A stretch of DNA of 64,000 nt from Pseudomonadota bacterium (GCA_018902545.1 JAHIQM010000001.1:48765-112764); one strand, 5' to 3'. Positions 36,684 to 48,867 are shown, counted from the first letter of the stretch. Program-made: numbers and translations. Notes: a model not told the origin generated them from the sequence alone.

Positions 36684-36980
36684 TCATTCCTCCATGGTCG
36701 CCGCTTTTTTGATGGCCTGGATTATGTCGGCAGGTTGTGTCGATTTGTCACCTCCACCAAGCATAACGACAACCACTTGCCCATGTCTTGCGTAATACAT
36801 CCGCCACCCTGGACCGAAGTGTTCTCGCATTTCAAACACGCATTCGCCAACCTGCCTCACATCCCCGAAATTGCCCTGCTGCACCCTATCGAGGCGGCGA
36901 GCCAGCCTGATTCGCGTCACTTTGTCCTTTATTCCAGCGAACCACGCATCAAATTCGGGAGTTGTTTTAACGGTAATCAT
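36684..36980 (-). CDS. RelE/HigB-family toxin
   Basis: A 98-residue protein (ITVKTTPEFDAWFAGIKDKV, RLARRLDRVQQGNFGDVRQV, GPGWRMYYARHGQVVVVMLG) of the phage-derived Gp49-like/RelE group, which cut mRNA on ribosomes. The toxin precedes the antitoxin, the usual order for this subgroup. The start at 36980 fits the family length; longer extensions upstream lack similarity. It lies just outside the cassette array. Confidence 0.85.
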   Translation of the reverse strand: MITVKTTPEFDAWFAGIKDKVTRIRLARRLDRVQQGNFGDVRQVGECVFEMREHFGPGWRMYYARHGQVVVVMLGGGDKSTQPADIIQAIKKAATMEE

Positions 36981-37040
36981 TGGAATAAATGTAATCGTTT
37001 GTTCACACTTAGTCAACGAACGATGAAAACCGATTGGTTC

Positions 37041-37076
37041 AAACCGGCCCCGGCGCATTCACGCCGGGGCCGGTTT
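37041..37076 (-). terminator. Rho-independent terminator of the cbpA-cbpM-clpB operon
   Basis: A 15-bp perfect stem (AAACCGGCCCCGGCG with its complement) encloses a 6-base loop (CATTCA), 28 bases after the clpB stop on the minus strand. The tail is only TTTGAACC. Confidence 0.75.
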
Positions 37077-37104
37077 GGGGTCGGTTTGGTCTTTTTACGT
37101 TGCG

Positions 37105-39699
<2,595 letters not shown>

Positions 39700-39724
39700 A
39701 AGAATCCTCCTTATATCAGCGCAG

Positions 39725-40039
39725 TCATCGCCTGATCGGCAGATTGCGCATTCGCTCTTCCAAAGTGTCTATGCGCTCCAAGAGATCGACAATAATGATT
39801 CCCGCCAAAGGGCTCAGTTCAAAGTCGGCGCACAACCGCCTGTATTTGCGCACGCGCAGCACGTCCATGCGCACGAAAAGAAATTCCTGCTGCGCCGTGG
39901 TGGACGGCACAATCCAGTCCATGCGGACCAGTTCCAAAAGGGCGTCCTCGTCAAGGCCGGTCAGTTCCAGAAACTCCCTGGTGCCGATGCGCTCGGATGT
40001 CGCCGGAAGTCCGTGTTCATGAATCTGCACAAGTGTCAT
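39725..40039 (-). CDS. cbpM: Chaperone modulator CbpM-like protein
   Basis: A 104-residue MerR-like small protein ([25 protein letters not shown] as its helix-turn-helix-like part), followed by a helical C-terminus ([18 protein letters not shown]). CbpM binds and inhibits the co-chaperone CbpA, and the position directly between cbpA and clpB supports that. The gap to cbpA is 9 bases. Confidence 0.8.
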   Translation of the reverse strand: MTLVQIHEHGLPATSERIGTREFLELTGLDEDALLELVRMDWIVPSTTAQQEFLFVRMDVLRVRKYRRLCADFELSPLAGIIIVDLLERIDTLEERMRNLPIRR

Positions 40040-40048
40040 GTCCTGCTC

Positions 40049-40990
40049 CTACCTGGCCTGAAATGAAGAAATTTCCGACAGTTCGTCCCAGAGTTCCCGT
40101 TCCCGCTCCGACAGGGTCTTGGGCGAGCGGATGACGATACGCACGAACTGATCTCCCTGGCTCTCGCCTTTGCCCAGGCCCTTGCCGGTCAGGCGCAACT
40201 TCTGGCCGCTGCTCAGACCGGCCGGGATGTTCATGTCCACAGGTCCATCCAGGGTCGGGATACGCAACGAGCAGCCAAGCACGGCCTCCCACGGGGCCAG
40301 GCGCAAGTCATAGATGACGTTCACGCCTTCGAGGCGGAAAAGAGGATGCTCGGTGATGGAAACCTGCAGCAACAGGTCGCCCGCCGGACCGCCACCCGAA
40401 CCAGGAGAGCCTTGACCTGAGAGGCGGATCTTGGCGCCGTCCTTCACTCCGGCGGGGATATTCACCTCCAGAGTCTTGGACTGCAGGTGCGGCATGCCGT
40501 CGGCTCCACGCACCTGCTCCTGCAATGTGATGGACTTAGGGCCGCCGCGGTAGGCTTCCTCCATGGTCAGAGTCAAACGCACCTCAGCATCGTGGCCCTT
40601 CCTGCGCATGGGTCTCCCAAAGGGATCGCCTCCGAAGCGCGCTCCGCCACCTCCCCCGGCCTGTCCGAAAATCGTTTCAAAGAAATCGCTGAAACCTTCT
40701 CCGCCAAATCCGCCGGACCGGAACTGAGAATTCTCGTAGCCTGGAGGCGGCTGGAAATTCTGTCCTTCCTTCCAATTCGGGCCAAAGGAATCATACAGCT
40801 TGCGCTTCTCCGGATCTTTTAAAACCTCGTAGGCTTCATTGATCTCCTTGAATTTTCCTTCGGCCGTGGGGTCGTTTGGATTCAAGTCAGGGTGATACTT
40901 GCGGGCCAGCTTCTTGAAAGCCTTGCTGATTTCTTCCTGAACGGCTCCCTTCGCCACTCCGAGCAGATTGTAATAATCTTTATATTCCAA
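40049..40990 (-). CDS. cbpA: CbpA-type DnaJ co-chaperone
   Basis: A 313-residue J-domain protein. Residues 1-70 are the J domain with HPD ([10 protein letters not shown]) near residue 35. A Gly/Phe-rich linker ([17 protein letters not shown]) follows, and there is no CxxCxGxG zinc finger. The C-terminal two beta-sandwich domains (about 130-305) have the client-binding form of CbpA ([28 protein letters not shown]). It stimulates DnaK. It is the first gene of the operon with cbpM and clpB. Confidence 0.92.
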   Translation of the reverse strand: MEYKDYYNLLGVAKGAVQEEISKAFKKLARKYHPDLNPNDPTAEGKFKEINEAYEVLKDPEKRKLYDSFGPNWKEGQNFQPPPGYENSQFRSGGFGGEGFSDFFETIFGQAGGGGGARFGGDPFGRPMRRKGHDAEVRLTLTMEEAYRGGPKSITLQEQVRGADGMPHLQSKTLEVNIPAGVKDGAKIRLSGQGSPGSGGGPAGDLLLQVSITEHPLFRLEGVNVIYDLRLAPWEAVLGCSLRIPTLDGPVDMNIPAGLSSGQKLRLTGKGLGKGESQGDQFVRIVIRSPKTLSERERELWDELSEISSFQAR

Positions 40991-41068
40991 TGCTGTACCG
41001 CTCCTTATGCTCGTGATGTACGCGAAAGATAATACTCGCCTCGATCAAGTCAACAATTTGACACAAAT

Positions 41069-41692
41069 TCAGACCTGTTCGTAGCGCGAGAAAATAGGGT
41101 TCAACGGCAAAAGTACAAGCCACAGCGGCCGTCCCAGATAGGCCCAAAGGTCCCGGTCTTCAACCCCGACCCGCTCGCTCAGGACCCGCCTGTACTGGAA
41201 TTCCCGGCAGATCAGGTCATCAAGTTCCGGACGAATGCACTGCGCAGACGCAACATCCTCCCTGGCCAGGCGCAGAGCTTTGTCCACCGGGAAATTGCGC
41301 TCATGGTCGTCGATACAGGCCCAGAGGGCTGAATCGTTGGGCACGATATTCCCCCTGGTCAGGAGTGGCTCATCCATGGCCCGCAGGATACCGGCGCTAT
41401 CGCCGCAATAGAGCGACCTGCATTCAAGTGGTCGGTATGCATAGATCGAACAGGATTTGTCCTGCGGCAGAAAATATACGCACTCCCAGTCCTTGCCCTT
41501 TCCGCGAAGCTTCATCAACTCCGAAGGCAGCGGCTGCAGAGAGTCCTTGCGGGGGTCGTAAGCCGGTTCCCCACGCCGCAGACAGAGGATATCCGTCATG
41601 GGGATGTGTTCGAGGAGGTCCGCATCCTCAGCGTGCAGCGCAGGGCCGCCCTTTTCGCAACATGTGCCGCAACGCGTGCATTTGCTTGTCAT
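41069..41692 (-). CDS. YkgJ-family cysteine cluster protein
   Basis: A 207-residue protein with the YkgJ signature: an N-terminal CTRCGTCCEKGGPAL, a central CSIYAYRPLECRSLYCG and scattered Cys further on. These proteins bind zinc or iron, or carry an Fe-S cluster; their role is unknown. ATG at 41692 is used because GGAGAAGAA precedes it, rather than the longer frame from 41773. A second YkgJ-type gene lies within the dsr locus at 47675-48376. This one has no close partner. Confidence 0.78.
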   Translation of the reverse strand: MTSKCTRCGTCCEKGGPALHAEDADLLEHIPMTDILCLRRGEPAYDPRKDSLQPLPSELMKLRGKGKDWECVYFLPQDKSCSIYAYRPLECRSLYCGDSAGILRAMDEPLLTRGNIVPNDSALWACIDDHERNFPVDKALRLAREDVASAQCIRPELDDLICREFQYRRVLSERVGVEDRDLWAYLGRPLWLVLLPLNPIFSRYEQV

Positions 41693-41812
41693 TTCTTCTC
41701 CACGTTCAGGATCAGGCCGAGGCGTCGCGCCGGGCAAATCTTCGCCTCGACGCATGTTCCGCATGATTTTCAAAGGTTAGCCTCATCAGCGCAACAGTCA
41801 ATGCCCAAAAAG

Positions 41813-41839
41813 CGAAAAGCCGGCTTGACCGGCTTTTCG
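41813..41839 (-). terminator. Rho-independent terminator at the end of the dsr locus
   Basis: CGAAAAGCCGG and its complement form an 11-bp stem around a 5-base loop, followed on the minus strand by CTTTTTGGG. It lies 26 bases after the stop of the 115-residue gene and probably ends the transcript that starts upstream of dsrA. Confidence 0.85.
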
Positions 41840-41865
41840 TGGATATCTGAGACATTATTTCGTTA

Positions 41866-42213
41866 CTAGTTGTAAAGCTCTTTTTCGAGCCATTGTTTCA
41901 CATCGTCGTTAACAGGGTACACACCTTTATGGTTGTGTACTCCCTTCAGAAACTTGTCAGCCAGCTTTTCAGGCAAATTGAGTTCTGCCAGTTCGTCGGC
42001 TCCATCAGAATTACGATACAGGAGCGTCACAATCGGTTTTTCATTCCAAGTGTTTACAACAAAATAGTGGGAGTGATCCTCTTTGCCTTTCACTGCGTAC
42101 TGGTATCCACCCCTATAACCGTTGTTTCCCCACTCCAAATAAATGGCCACAGCATCTTCCGGGGTCATTTCCCAATCGATTAACAGGTCCTTGAATGCTC
42201 TTAACTGTCCCAT
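41866..42213 (-). CDS. Small protein of unknown function, last gene of the dsr locus
   Basis: A 115-residue soluble protein (RAFKDLLIDWEMTPEDAVAI, WGNNGYRGGYQYAVKGKEDH, ADKFLKGVHNHKGVYPV). No family was recognised, although the sequence is compact and well formed. It follows the DsrN/CbiA-type gene in the same orientation with a gap of 62 bases, so it may belong to the same transcript. GGAGGTGAATT precedes the ATG. Confidence 0.65.
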   Translation of the reverse strand: MGQLRAFKDLLIDWEMTPEDAVAIYLEWGNNGYRGGYQYAVKGKEDHSHYFVVNTWNEKPIVTLLYRNSDGADELAELNLPEKLADKFLKGVHNHKGVYPVNDDVKQWLEKELYN

Positions 42214-42275
42214 AATTCACCTCCGTGTCTCTTGAGGTAAATTATTAGTAACGATTATCAGAAACGTCAAGTAAT

Positions 42276-43700
42276 TTATTCGAGTCTGATATCGGGACAA
42301 GTGCGACCGCTTTCCCGGCAACGCCGGAACTGCCTGGCCGCAGAAACGAAATTCTTGGCCCAATCCGGATTGCCGAGGGCGTGCATGTGCGTGTAACCGG
42401 CCAAACAATTTCGGTGCAATACCCCGTCATGACCGTTGGTCATGCCCTGGCCGCGTTCAACCTGAAAAACAAAAGATGCAATAACTTCGGTATCAAGGCA
42501 GCGCGAGTAATGAAACTCATGCCCTGTCAAACGGCACTTAAGAGGATAAAAGGGGTTGAGGCTGGCAACGGTAGAACTCATGTACCCATGACCCTGGGGT
42601 TTCTTGAAAACCTTGGTGGTCAGAGGAAAGACGTCGGCCATCTGATGGATAACGCCTTCATAATGCAGTTCGCGGCTCAGATACATGAGGCCACCGCATT
42701 CGGCATAAACGGGCATACCGTCCATCACGCTCGATTTCACGTCCGCCCGCATTGAGGCGTTTTGCGCCAAGCCCTGGGCCAGAGTCTCGGGAAAACCACC
42801 GCCCATGTAGAGGGCGTCAACATCCGGCAGTTGCTTGTCGGCAAGGAGGCTGAACTCAACCAACTCGGCGCCTGCATTCTGTAGCGCATCGAAATTTTCC
42901 TGATAGTAAAACCACAGCGCAGCATCACGCGCAACGCCGATGCGCACCGATCCGATAGGTCCGGCGAGCGGATACAGAGCAGCGAGTTCAATGGAAACAG
43001 CGGGAGCCTGTCGCGCAATGTTCAGGCAGGCATCGAGATCCGCGTGAGTTCTCAGAAATGTGGCAATTTCAGTGAATGGATCGTGGGTGAACTCTGCGTC
43101 GGAAATGAGCCCCATGTGTCGTTCGGGAATGGGATTTTCCTGCAGTTTGGGCAAAACGCCCAATACCTGGACGTCCGTGTACTTTTCGATGGACTGACGC
43201 AGAATCGTCTGGTGCCTGCAGCCTGCCGTGCGGTTGAGGATCACGCCCCGGATGTCCACCTCGGGATCAAATGTGGTCAGACCGAGGATGATGGCGGCCA
43301 TGGTACGCGTGACCTTGGTGCAGTCGGCGACAATAATGACCGGGCATTTGAGCATCTTGGCCAGTTCCGCCGAGGAACAACTTCCGACCACATCCTTGCC
43401 GTCATAAAGACCACGGTTGCCTTCGAGCAAGGCAAGGTCGGCATTGCCGGCCCGTGACCAGAAAAGATTTTGCAGAATATCCGGAGGCAATAAAAAAGGA
43501 TCCAGATTGGATGTCGTGCTATGGCTGGCTAGGCTCAACCACTTCGCATCAATGTAATCTGGACCCTTCTTGTAGGTCTGAACTTTCAGACCCTGTTCAA
43601 AAAAGGCGCGGGCCAGTCCCAGGCTGACGATGGTCTTGCCGGAACCGCCACCTAGACCGGCAACAAGTACCCGGGGACACGTCAGAACAGAGGCAGGCAT
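42276..43700 (-). CDS. dsrN: DsrN/CbiA-type amidase (siroheme or cobyrinate amidation)
   Basis: A 474-residue protein of the cobyrinic acid a,c-diamide synthase (CbiA/CobB) family. The N-terminal dethiobiotin-synthase-like half has the ATP-binding loop AGLGGGSGKTIVSLG and TYKKGPDYIDAKWLS. The C-terminal class I glutaminase half has YAECGGLMYLSREL with the nucleophile Cys near residue 338, and GHEFHYSRC. In sulfur-metabolising bacteria a homologue called DsrN is encoded with dsr genes and is thought to amidate siroheme to siroamide. Its place 8 bases after dsrD favours that role over cobalamin synthesis, which remains possible. Full length. Confidence 0.8.
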   Translation of the reverse strand: MPASVLTCPRVLVAGLGGGSGKTIVSLGLARAFFEQGLKVQTYKKGPDYIDAKWLSLASHSTTSNLDPFLLPPDILQNLFWSRAGNADLALLEGNRGLYDGKDVVGSCSSAELAKMLKCPVIIVADCTKVTRTMAAIILGLTTFDPEVDIRGVILNRTAGCRHQTILRQSIEKYTDVQVLGVLPKLQENPIPERHMGLISDAEFTHDPFTEIATFLRTHADLDACLNIARQAPAVSIELAALYPLAGPIGSVRIGVARDAALWFYYQENFDALQNAGAELVEFSLLADKQLPDVDALYMGGGFPETLAQGLAQNASMRADVKSSVMDGMPVYAECGGLMYLSRELHYEGVIHQMADVFPLTTKVFKKPQGHGYMSSTVASLNPFYPLKCRLTGHEFHYSRCLDTEVIASFVFQVERGQGMTNGHDGVLHRNCLAGYTHMHALGNPDWAKNFVSAARQFRRCRESGRTCPDIRLE

Positions 43701-43708
43701 CAGAAATC

Positions 43709-43945
43709 TTAGTCTTCGCCTTCAGTCGCGGCCTGCTTTCCGGTACCGGGGATACCGTACATCGTAGTGCTGCCGCTGGACCAGTATTCGAGCACGCCTT
43801 CAGAAACGAGCTGATTGATGATCTTCTTGGCGTCGCGCATCTTCATTTCAGGAAACAGAGCAGCCAGGTCGTTGAAATAGAACTTGGATTTCTGCTTGGA
43901 TTTAGACTGAATAAATTCGATTACGATGTCTTTAGGATCTGCCAT
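43709..43945 (-). CDS. dsrD: Dissimilatory sulfite reductase-associated protein DsrD
   Basis: A 78-residue winged-helix protein, exactly the usual DsrD length (MADPKDIVIEFIQSKSKQKS, then FYFNDLAALFPEMKMRDAKK). DsrD is a marker of sulfate and sulfite reducers that works in the reductive direction and activates DsrAB. ATG at 43945 gives the standard length, and AGAGG precedes it. It lies 64 bases after dsrB. Confidence 0.96.
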   Translation of the reverse strand: MADPKDIVIEFIQSKSKQKSKFYFNDLAALFPEMKMRDAKKIINQLVSEGVLEYWSSGSTTMYGIPGTGKQAATEGED

Positions 43946-44009
43946 ACGAGCCTCTCTTAAGGTTAAGGGCCGACTTTCGTCGGCCCTGTTTTGGTCGATG
44001 GGGCGATGA

Positions 44010-45170
44010 CTAGAACTTGAAGTTCGTGGTCTGGCGCCAAGTGTAGTAAGCAGGATCACGGAAGTCATCGATCATGTGTTCGGAGAACTCAAGATCGCAC
44101 TTCTCGAAGAAGCGTTCCCAGCCGATACGCTCGGCCCAGTCACCAACGCGCTCGTACTTGCGGGCATCAGAGGCGTAAGCTTCCACGATCTGGCGGATAA
44201 TCTTGGCCAGTCTGGGCCAGCGGGGCGGTTCGTTGGGGATGAAGGCCACGACGACCTTGGAGAACTTGGGATTACTGATGCGGTTGGAAACCTTGCCGCC
44301 AGCCATGATGACCAGGCCGTCACCGGTCTGATCAGACAGGGGCAGGGACGGACACATGGTGTAGCAGTTGCCGCAGAACATGCAACGCTCGTTCTTGATG
44401 GCAACAGTGTTGACCGTCTTGGTTTCGCCCTTCTCAGTGACGATTTCCTTCTTGGTCGGACGGATAGCGCCAACCGGGCAGGAAGCAACAGCCAACGGGA
44501 TTTCGCACAGGTTGTCCAGCCACTCGTGATCGATGATCGGGGGCTTGCGGTGGTAGCCAAGGATGGCGATGTCGGAGCAATGCACGGCGCCGCACATGTT
44601 CAGACAGCAAGCCATGGAGATGCGAACCTGAGCGGGCATGCGCATCTGGCCGAACTCTTCAAAGAGCTCATCCAGAACGACCTTGACCGTACCGGAAGCG
44701 TCCGTGGCCGGGGTGTGGCAGTGAACCCAACCCTGGGTATGAACGATGTTGGTGATGCCGGCACCGGTGCCGCCAACGGGGAACTTGAAGCTGCCGCCCT
44801 CGAACTTCTGGGCGTTCAAGTACTCTTTGAGGCTCTTGGCTTCGGCAAGGGTGCCGACCATGAACTCAATGTTGTTACGAGTGGTGAAGCGCAGGTGGCC
44901 GCCAGCGAACTTGTCTGCGATGGCGCAGATTTCGCGGATGTGACCAACGGACATGAGGCGAGCACCGCCACAACGTACGGTGTACACTTCGTCGCCGCTT
45001 TCGGCCTTGTGCATGAGGATGCCGGGTTCACAGATTTCATGCCACAGCCATTTGCCTTTGTTCTTGGCAATAACCGGAGGAAAGAAGTCGGAAGCATTGC
45101 GGGGGCCAATGTCCGAAATCCTGTTTTCCATAGGTTTTTCTGGATTGTATCCGGAAGAAACGAAAGCCAT
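44010..45170 (-). CDS. dsrB: Dissimilatory sulfite reductase beta subunit
   Basis: A 386-residue subunit of the siroheme enzyme that reduces sulfite in the last step of sulfate respiration. It has the siroheme/[4Fe-4S] cysteines in [14 protein letters not shown] (about residue 187) and an inserted ferredoxin domain with [12 protein letters not shown] (about residue 265). The length and motifs fit the family. It starts 14 bases after dsrA. Confidence 0.97.
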   Translation of the reverse strand: MAFVSSGYNPEKPMENRISDIGPRNASDFFPPVIAKNKGKWLWHEICEPGILMHKAESGDEVYTVRCGGARLMSVGHIREICAIADKFAGGHLRFTTRNNIEFMVGTLAEAKSLKEYLNAQKFEGGSFKFPVGGTGAGITNIVHTQGWVHCHTPATDASGTVKVVLDELFEEFGQMRMPAQVRISMACCLNMCGAVHCSDIAILGYHRKPPIIDHEWLDNLCEIPLAVASCPVGAIRPTKKEIVTEKGETKTVNTVAIKNERCMFCGNCYTMCPSLPLSDQTGDGLVIMAGGKVSNRISNPKFSKVVVAFIPNEPPRWPRLAKIIRQIVEAYASDARKYERVGDWAERIGWERFFEKCDLEFSEHMIDDFRDPAYYTWRQTTNFKF

Positions 45171-45184
45171 TGTCGACCCCCTTC

Positions 45185-46498
45185 TTATCTCTGATGGTGT
45201 TTACGGTAATCCGCGATGTCGCGATCCCAGCCGCCTTCAACGTCCTCTTCCTTCCAGAAGATGTACGGGTTGTGACGGGGCTCCATAACATGCTGGGGCA
45301 CGGGAGTAAGGCCGACGGCGGCGATGGCCTTGGCCAGACCCTGACGCTTGATCAGTTCACCAAGACGTTCGCGGTTCTTGCCTTCTTCCATCCACCATTC
45401 CCAGATGCCTTCAATGATCTCTTTGATCCCGTCGTAAGGCTCTTCAACCTTGATGAAGGGAACAAGCAGGGAGCCCATCTGCGCGCCGTCCAGGATCGGA
45501 GCCTTGGCGCCGACGAGGATGGACAGGCCGCGGTCATTGCCGATGCGCAGAGCGCGGGGCATGACGTTCAGACAGTGCATGCAGCGGGTACATTCGCGGT
45601 CGTTGATCTTCAGCTTGCCGTCTTCCATCCACATGCATTCGGTGGGACAGAGGTTGATGACTTCCTTTTCGATATCAAAAGCGCCCCAGTCCTTGCCGGC
45701 GTGAGCGCCGCCATTGGGCTGGATTTCGCCACCGACATAAGCGGCAACGGCTTCCTGATCGATACGGATGTCGTCGCGCCATGTGCCGATGAAGGACATG
45801 TCGGAACGGGCAATGGAAGCCACGCAACCATTGGGGCAACCATCAAACTTGAACTTGAACTTGTAGGGGAAAGCAGGACGATGCAGTTCGTCCTGATATT
45901 CCTGGGTCATCTGGTAGCAAAGTTCCTGTGCATCGTAGCAGGCCCATTCGCAGCGAGAATCGCCGAGACAGGAGGCCGGGGTGCGCAGGTTGGAACCGGA
46001 ACCGCCCAAGTCGTTGTTCATCTTGTGGGTCAGGTCGAAGTAGAACTCTTCCAACTGAGGCGTGGTGGTGCCCAGGAGCACGATGTCGCCGGTGGCGCCG
46101 TGCATGTTGGTCAGACCGGAACCGCGCATGTCCCAAAGATCGCAGAGCTGGTTCAGGAAGTCCGACGTGTAGTACATGCCCGCAGGCTGAGCGACACGAA
46201 CGGTGTGAAAATGAGCAACGCCGGGGAACATCTGGGGCTGGTCACAGTAACGGCCAATTACGCCGCCGCCGTAACCGAAAACGCCGACGATGCCGCCGTG
46301 TTTCCAGTGGGTGGTGCCATCCTTGTAGGACAGTTCGAGAATGCCCAGCAGGTCGTCACAAACGTCAACCGGAATCTGGTATTCCACGTTGTTATCGTTT
46401 TTATGACGTCTCTCGGCCTCAGCCTTGATGTCCGCCACAAAACTCGGCCACGGACCGCTCTGAAGCTGATCCAGCAACGGGGTCGCATGTTTAGCCAT
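45185..46498 (-). CDS. dsrA: Dissimilatory sulfite reductase alpha subunit
   Basis: A 437-residue subunit that forms the DsrA2B2 complex in the cytoplasm. CLGDSRC (C-x5-C) and CPNGC (C-x3-C) supply the coupled siroheme-[4Fe-4S] centre. The ferredoxin insert is CPTEC with [13 protein letters not shown] near residue 300. Full length. AAGGAGGATGTGTA is a strong ribosome-binding site, and a promoter is visible upstream. Sulfite reduction to the DsrC trisulfide is the known role; dsrC is not in this window. Confidence 0.98.
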   Translation of the reverse strand: MAKHATPLLDQLQSGPWPSFVADIKAEAERRHKNDNNVEYQIPVDVCDDLLGILELSYKDGTTHWKHGGIVGVFGYGGGVIGRYCDQPQMFPGVAHFHTVRVAQPAGMYYTSDFLNQLCDLWDMRGSGLTNMHGATGDIVLLGTTTPQLEEFYFDLTHKMNNDLGGSGSNLRTPASCLGDSRCEWACYDAQELCYQMTQEYQDELHRPAFPYKFKFKFDGCPNGCVASIARSDMSFIGTWRDDIRIDQEAVAAYVGGEIQPNGGAHAGKDWGAFDIEKEVINLCPTECMWMEDGKLKINDRECTRCMHCLNVMPRALRIGNDRGLSILVGAKAPILDGAQMGSLLVPFIKVEEPYDGIKEIIEGIWEWWMEEGKNRERLGELIKRQGLAKAIAAVGLTPVPQHVMEPRHNPYIFWKEEDVEGGWDRDIADYRKHHQR

Positions 46499-46551
46499 TA
46501 CACATCCTCCTTAAAAGATTAGACCGTACACTGTCATCGCGCTAGTGGAAC

Positions 46552-46581
46552 ACTATATCGCGATCTTCAACCTCTTAACAA
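46552..46581 (-). promoter_or_regulatory. Candidate sigma-70 promoter of dsrA
   Basis: On the minus strand TTGTTA (46576-46581), 18 bases of spacing and TATAGT (46552-46557) stand about 55 bases before the dsrA start. The 178-base gap after the TPR gene suggests dsrA can be transcribed separately from the upstream genes. Confidence 0.5.
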
Positions 46582-46676
46582 TTTCAGCAAGTTCTGAAAA
46601 ATTCACGCTCGTGAATCTTCGTACAATGCCGCCGGTTTGTCAACCCGTATTTCGCTCAACCCTGACAGAACAAGGA

Positions 46677-47306
46677 TTAACGGTACTGATCAATCTCGGC
46701 AAGGACCTGAGCTTCCACCTCAAATCCGGTCTCGACGGCCTTGTCGAAGTACATGATCGCCTTTTTGGGCTCACCTTTCTCAAGATAGGCCAGCCCGATG
46801 TTGTTGTATGCGGGACCAAACATCGGCTCGATCTCCAGCGCCTTTGTGCATTGCATGATGCATCCGTCAGGATCGCCGAGTGTAAGATACGCGCTTCCTA
46901 ACGTGGTATGAGCCTGGATGAATTGTGGATCAAGGCTCAATGCCTTCTTGAGCGCCTTGACTGCCTTGTCCGCATCCTGCTGCTGCATATGCACGAATCC
47001 GATGTTACCCCACGGAACGGCAAATCGAGGACGCACTTCAGCAGCTTTCTTGTTCATTTTGAGGCATTCATCAAGATCGCCCCTGTGCATCGCCAAACCG
47101 CCAAGCTGAACATATGCCTCGGCGATATTAGGCTCCAAAGCTAAGACTTCTTCGAAAGCCTTTTTCGCTTCGTCAAAATTCCGATCTGCCACCAAAGATA
47201 CTCCCAAATTGTAGAGGAGTGCTGCAGAATCAGGATTATCCTGCAATGCAGCCTTCAGCGCGTCAACACTTTTAGGTCCGTAATCAGCTCTATTTTTCAT
47301 AAGCAC
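46677..47306 (-). CDS. TPR-repeat protein in the dsr locus
   Basis: A 209-residue protein with about five tetratricopeptide repeats (ALLYNLGVSLVADRNFDEAK, EAYVQLGGLAMHRGDLDECL, GPAYNNIGLAYLEKGEPKKA). TPRs bind other proteins. Its place between the DsrP side genes and dsrA suggests help in assembling or holding the sulfite reductase, which is inference. The gap to the upstream gene is 4 bases, so the two are coupled. Confidence 0.85.
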   Translation of the reverse strand: MLMKNRADYGPKSVDALKAALQDNPDSAALLYNLGVSLVADRNFDEAKKAFEEVLALEPNIAEAYVQLGGLAMHRGDLDECLKMNKKAAEVRPRFAVPWGNIGFVHMQQQDADKAVKALKKALSLDPQFIQAHTTLGSAYLTLGDPDGCIMQCTKALEIEPMFGPAYNNIGLAYLEKGEPKKAIMYFDKAVETGFEVEAQVLAEIDQYR

Positions 47307-47310
47307 CTAC

Positions 47311-47682
47311 CTAAGGCATATAGTCATTGATATCAATGTTGTGTTTTTCGAGTTCTGCGGCATACCACTTGGCAAACTCGAACATTGCCAGAAAACGTTC
47401 GTCACCATTTACCATACCGAGGCACATTTCAAGAACACCTCGCCCATAAGCGTTGCTGTAGTTTTCTGGGGCATGATTCTGAAGGTACTCGCGCACCAGC
47501 TGTTGCGTCGTTCGCTTCGTGCCATCGGTCCGCCATTCAATGGGTTCTTTCGGCTCGGCAAAAGGGTTCCAGCGGTCGTAGCCGATGCGGTCCACGAATT
47601 TACGTCTCCGCGGCGCCATCTTCTCGTAAATGGCCTTTTTCTGAGCTTCATGCTCTTCGGTCATCTTCATCGGTCTATGCAT
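47311..47682 (-). CDS. Protein of unknown function in the dsr locus (123 aa)
   Basis: A 123-residue, highly charged soluble protein (KMTEEHEAQKKAIYEKMAPR, then FVDRIGYDRWNPFAEPKEPI). No family was recognised. ATG at 47682 follows CGGAGGACAGA and overlaps the 3' end of the YkgJ gene by 8 bases, so the two are translationally coupled. The next gene, for the TPR protein, starts 4 bases on. Tight coupling on both sides argues for a shared task. Confidence 0.75.
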   Translation of the reverse strand: MHRPMKMTEEHEAQKKAIYEKMAPRRRKFVDRIGYDRWNPFAEPKEPIEWRTDGTKRTTQQLVREYLQNHAPENYSNAYGRGVLEMCLGMVNGDERFLAMFEFAKWYAAELEKHNIDINDYMP

Positions 47683-48376
47683 TCTGTCCTCCGGATTCGT
47701 CAACGGCGGCAACGGTTGAATCCTGATCCAAGCTGTCTGAGCATCCGAAATACCCGTCGGAATAGACCGTCATCAGAGCCGTCGATACAGGGACGTGCAT
47801 GAGTCGGAAATCATCATATTTTGAGCCGACTGCGTCGAGCACACGATTGCTCAACAAGAGGAGCATGTCCTGGATACGCTCAAGTTTGACTGCCGGGTAA
47901 GGACGGCCTGGCTCAAAACCGGAAAGGCCGCAGGTGTGGGATTTGCCGCCGATCTCCAGAGGGATACCGTAAATTCGGCAGGTAATTGGCCGGTAATCGT
48001 AAAGAGCACACTTGTCGCCCAAGTCCAGCAAGGGGCACCGCAACCGTTCTTTGGCTGTACGCATAAGGATCTCAGCCTGATCGACCTCGGCCGCATCCTT
48101 CGAAACTTTGCGTTTAAGCAACTGCGCCTTGCGATCAGCCTTGTCAGCCTCGATCAGCACTTCATTCCTGCGGATCTCGGCGAGACCTGAAAATTTGGAA
48201 TTGAGATACATTGCCTCAATAAGGGTCAGGTCGAAAAGAGCGTGACAGCAATCGCTACACCCCTCCTTGCACCGGACCTCGGAGACAAAATTGCCTGAAA
48301 CTTTCTTAAAAACAGCGTCTACCTGAGCCACAAGGGCTTCATATTCCGAGAAGAATTGCGACAAATCCAGATTCAT
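47675..48376 (-). CDS. YkgJ-family cysteine cluster protein in the dsr locus
   Basis: A 233-residue protein with the YkgJ pattern: CKEGCSDCCHALFDLTLIEA (about residues 38-52), CALYDYRPITCRIYGIP and HTCGLSGF. Such proteins probably bind a metal or Fe-S cluster. The context, between ferredoxin and dsrA genes, suggests a part in metal-cofactor delivery. That is inference; no role is established. It overlaps the next gene by 8 bases. Confidence 0.78.
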   Translation of the reverse strand: MNLDLSQFFSEYEALVAQVDAVFKKVSGNFVSEVRCKEGCSDCCHALFDLTLIEAMYLNSKFSGLAEIRRNEVLIEADKADRKAQLLKRKVSKDAAEVDQAEILMRTAKERLRCPLLDLGDKCALYDYRPITCRIYGIPLEIGGKSHTCGLSGFEPGRPYPAVKLERIQDMLLLLSNRVLDAVGSKYDDFRLMHVPVSTALMTVYSDGYFGCSDSLDQDSTVAAVDESGGQNA

Positions 48377-48506
48377 GGAGAAATTCCCTCGCCGGGATAC
48401 GTGTCATCCCATAGAAAATCGCGATTAAATGGAAAAAGGAACTTTTGGAAAAGACTACAGGCCCAGCGCAGTGCGAAGCGCAAAATTTGATGTGCAGGAA
48501 GTGAAT

Positions 48507-48529
48507 GGCAGGCCCCGGCAGGGCCTGCC
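48507..48529 (-). terminator. Hairpin after the ferredoxin gene
   Basis: GGCAGGCCC pairs with GGGCCTGCC around a 5-base loop, 11 bases after the ferredoxin stop. There is no T tract on the minus strand, so it may be an RNA-processing or weak termination site rather than a strong terminator. Confidence 0.45.
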
Positions 48530-48539
48530 ATAAAAAGAC

Positions 48540-48734
48540 CTAATTTTCTTCGATGGTGAGGGCGGCCGACTCGCAAACTTCGATGCAGGATTCACAACCA
48601 AGGCATTCTTCTTCATTAACAACCACGGCCTTGCTGTTCTGAAGCTCATAGACTTCAACAGGACAGACATCCACGCACTCGCCACACCCGATACATTTGT
48701 CGACGTCGACGGTAACCGAATAACCCATGATCAA
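48540..48734 (-). CDS. 2x[4Fe-4S] ferredoxin
   Basis: A 64-residue ferredoxin with two cluster motifs: CIGCGECVDVCP and CLGCESCIEVCE. The second motif has Glu in the place often held by Pro. It lies 168 bases after dsrP and upstream of the YkgJ gene. It could carry electrons to DsrAB or between Dsr proteins; this is inference from position. Confidence 0.93.
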   Translation of the reverse strand: MIMGYSVTVDVDKCIGCGECVDVCPVEVYELQNSKAVVVNEEECLGCESCIEVCESAALTIEEN

Positions 48735-48867
48735 CCTCCAAAATTCTTTGTAATTCCCGCTTATGCGGGTTGAATAAAGGTCCCTTACACACCTTCAAAA
48801 AGGGTGTAAACCTAAATAGCGTCCCTGACTAAATCGAAATAAATCATTAAATTTCAACAAGTAAGAA

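Noticed and set aside
40991..41068. Sigma-32 heat-shock promoter before cbpA
   Set aside because: TTGACT and TATTAT are only 13 bases apart and the CCCCAT-type -10 is missing, so it was not listed.
42276..43700. Cobalamin biosynthesis gene as primary call
   Set aside because: The fold is CbiA-like, but the neighbour genes are dsr and no other cobalamin genes are in the window; a DsrN-type role is preferred, though unproven.
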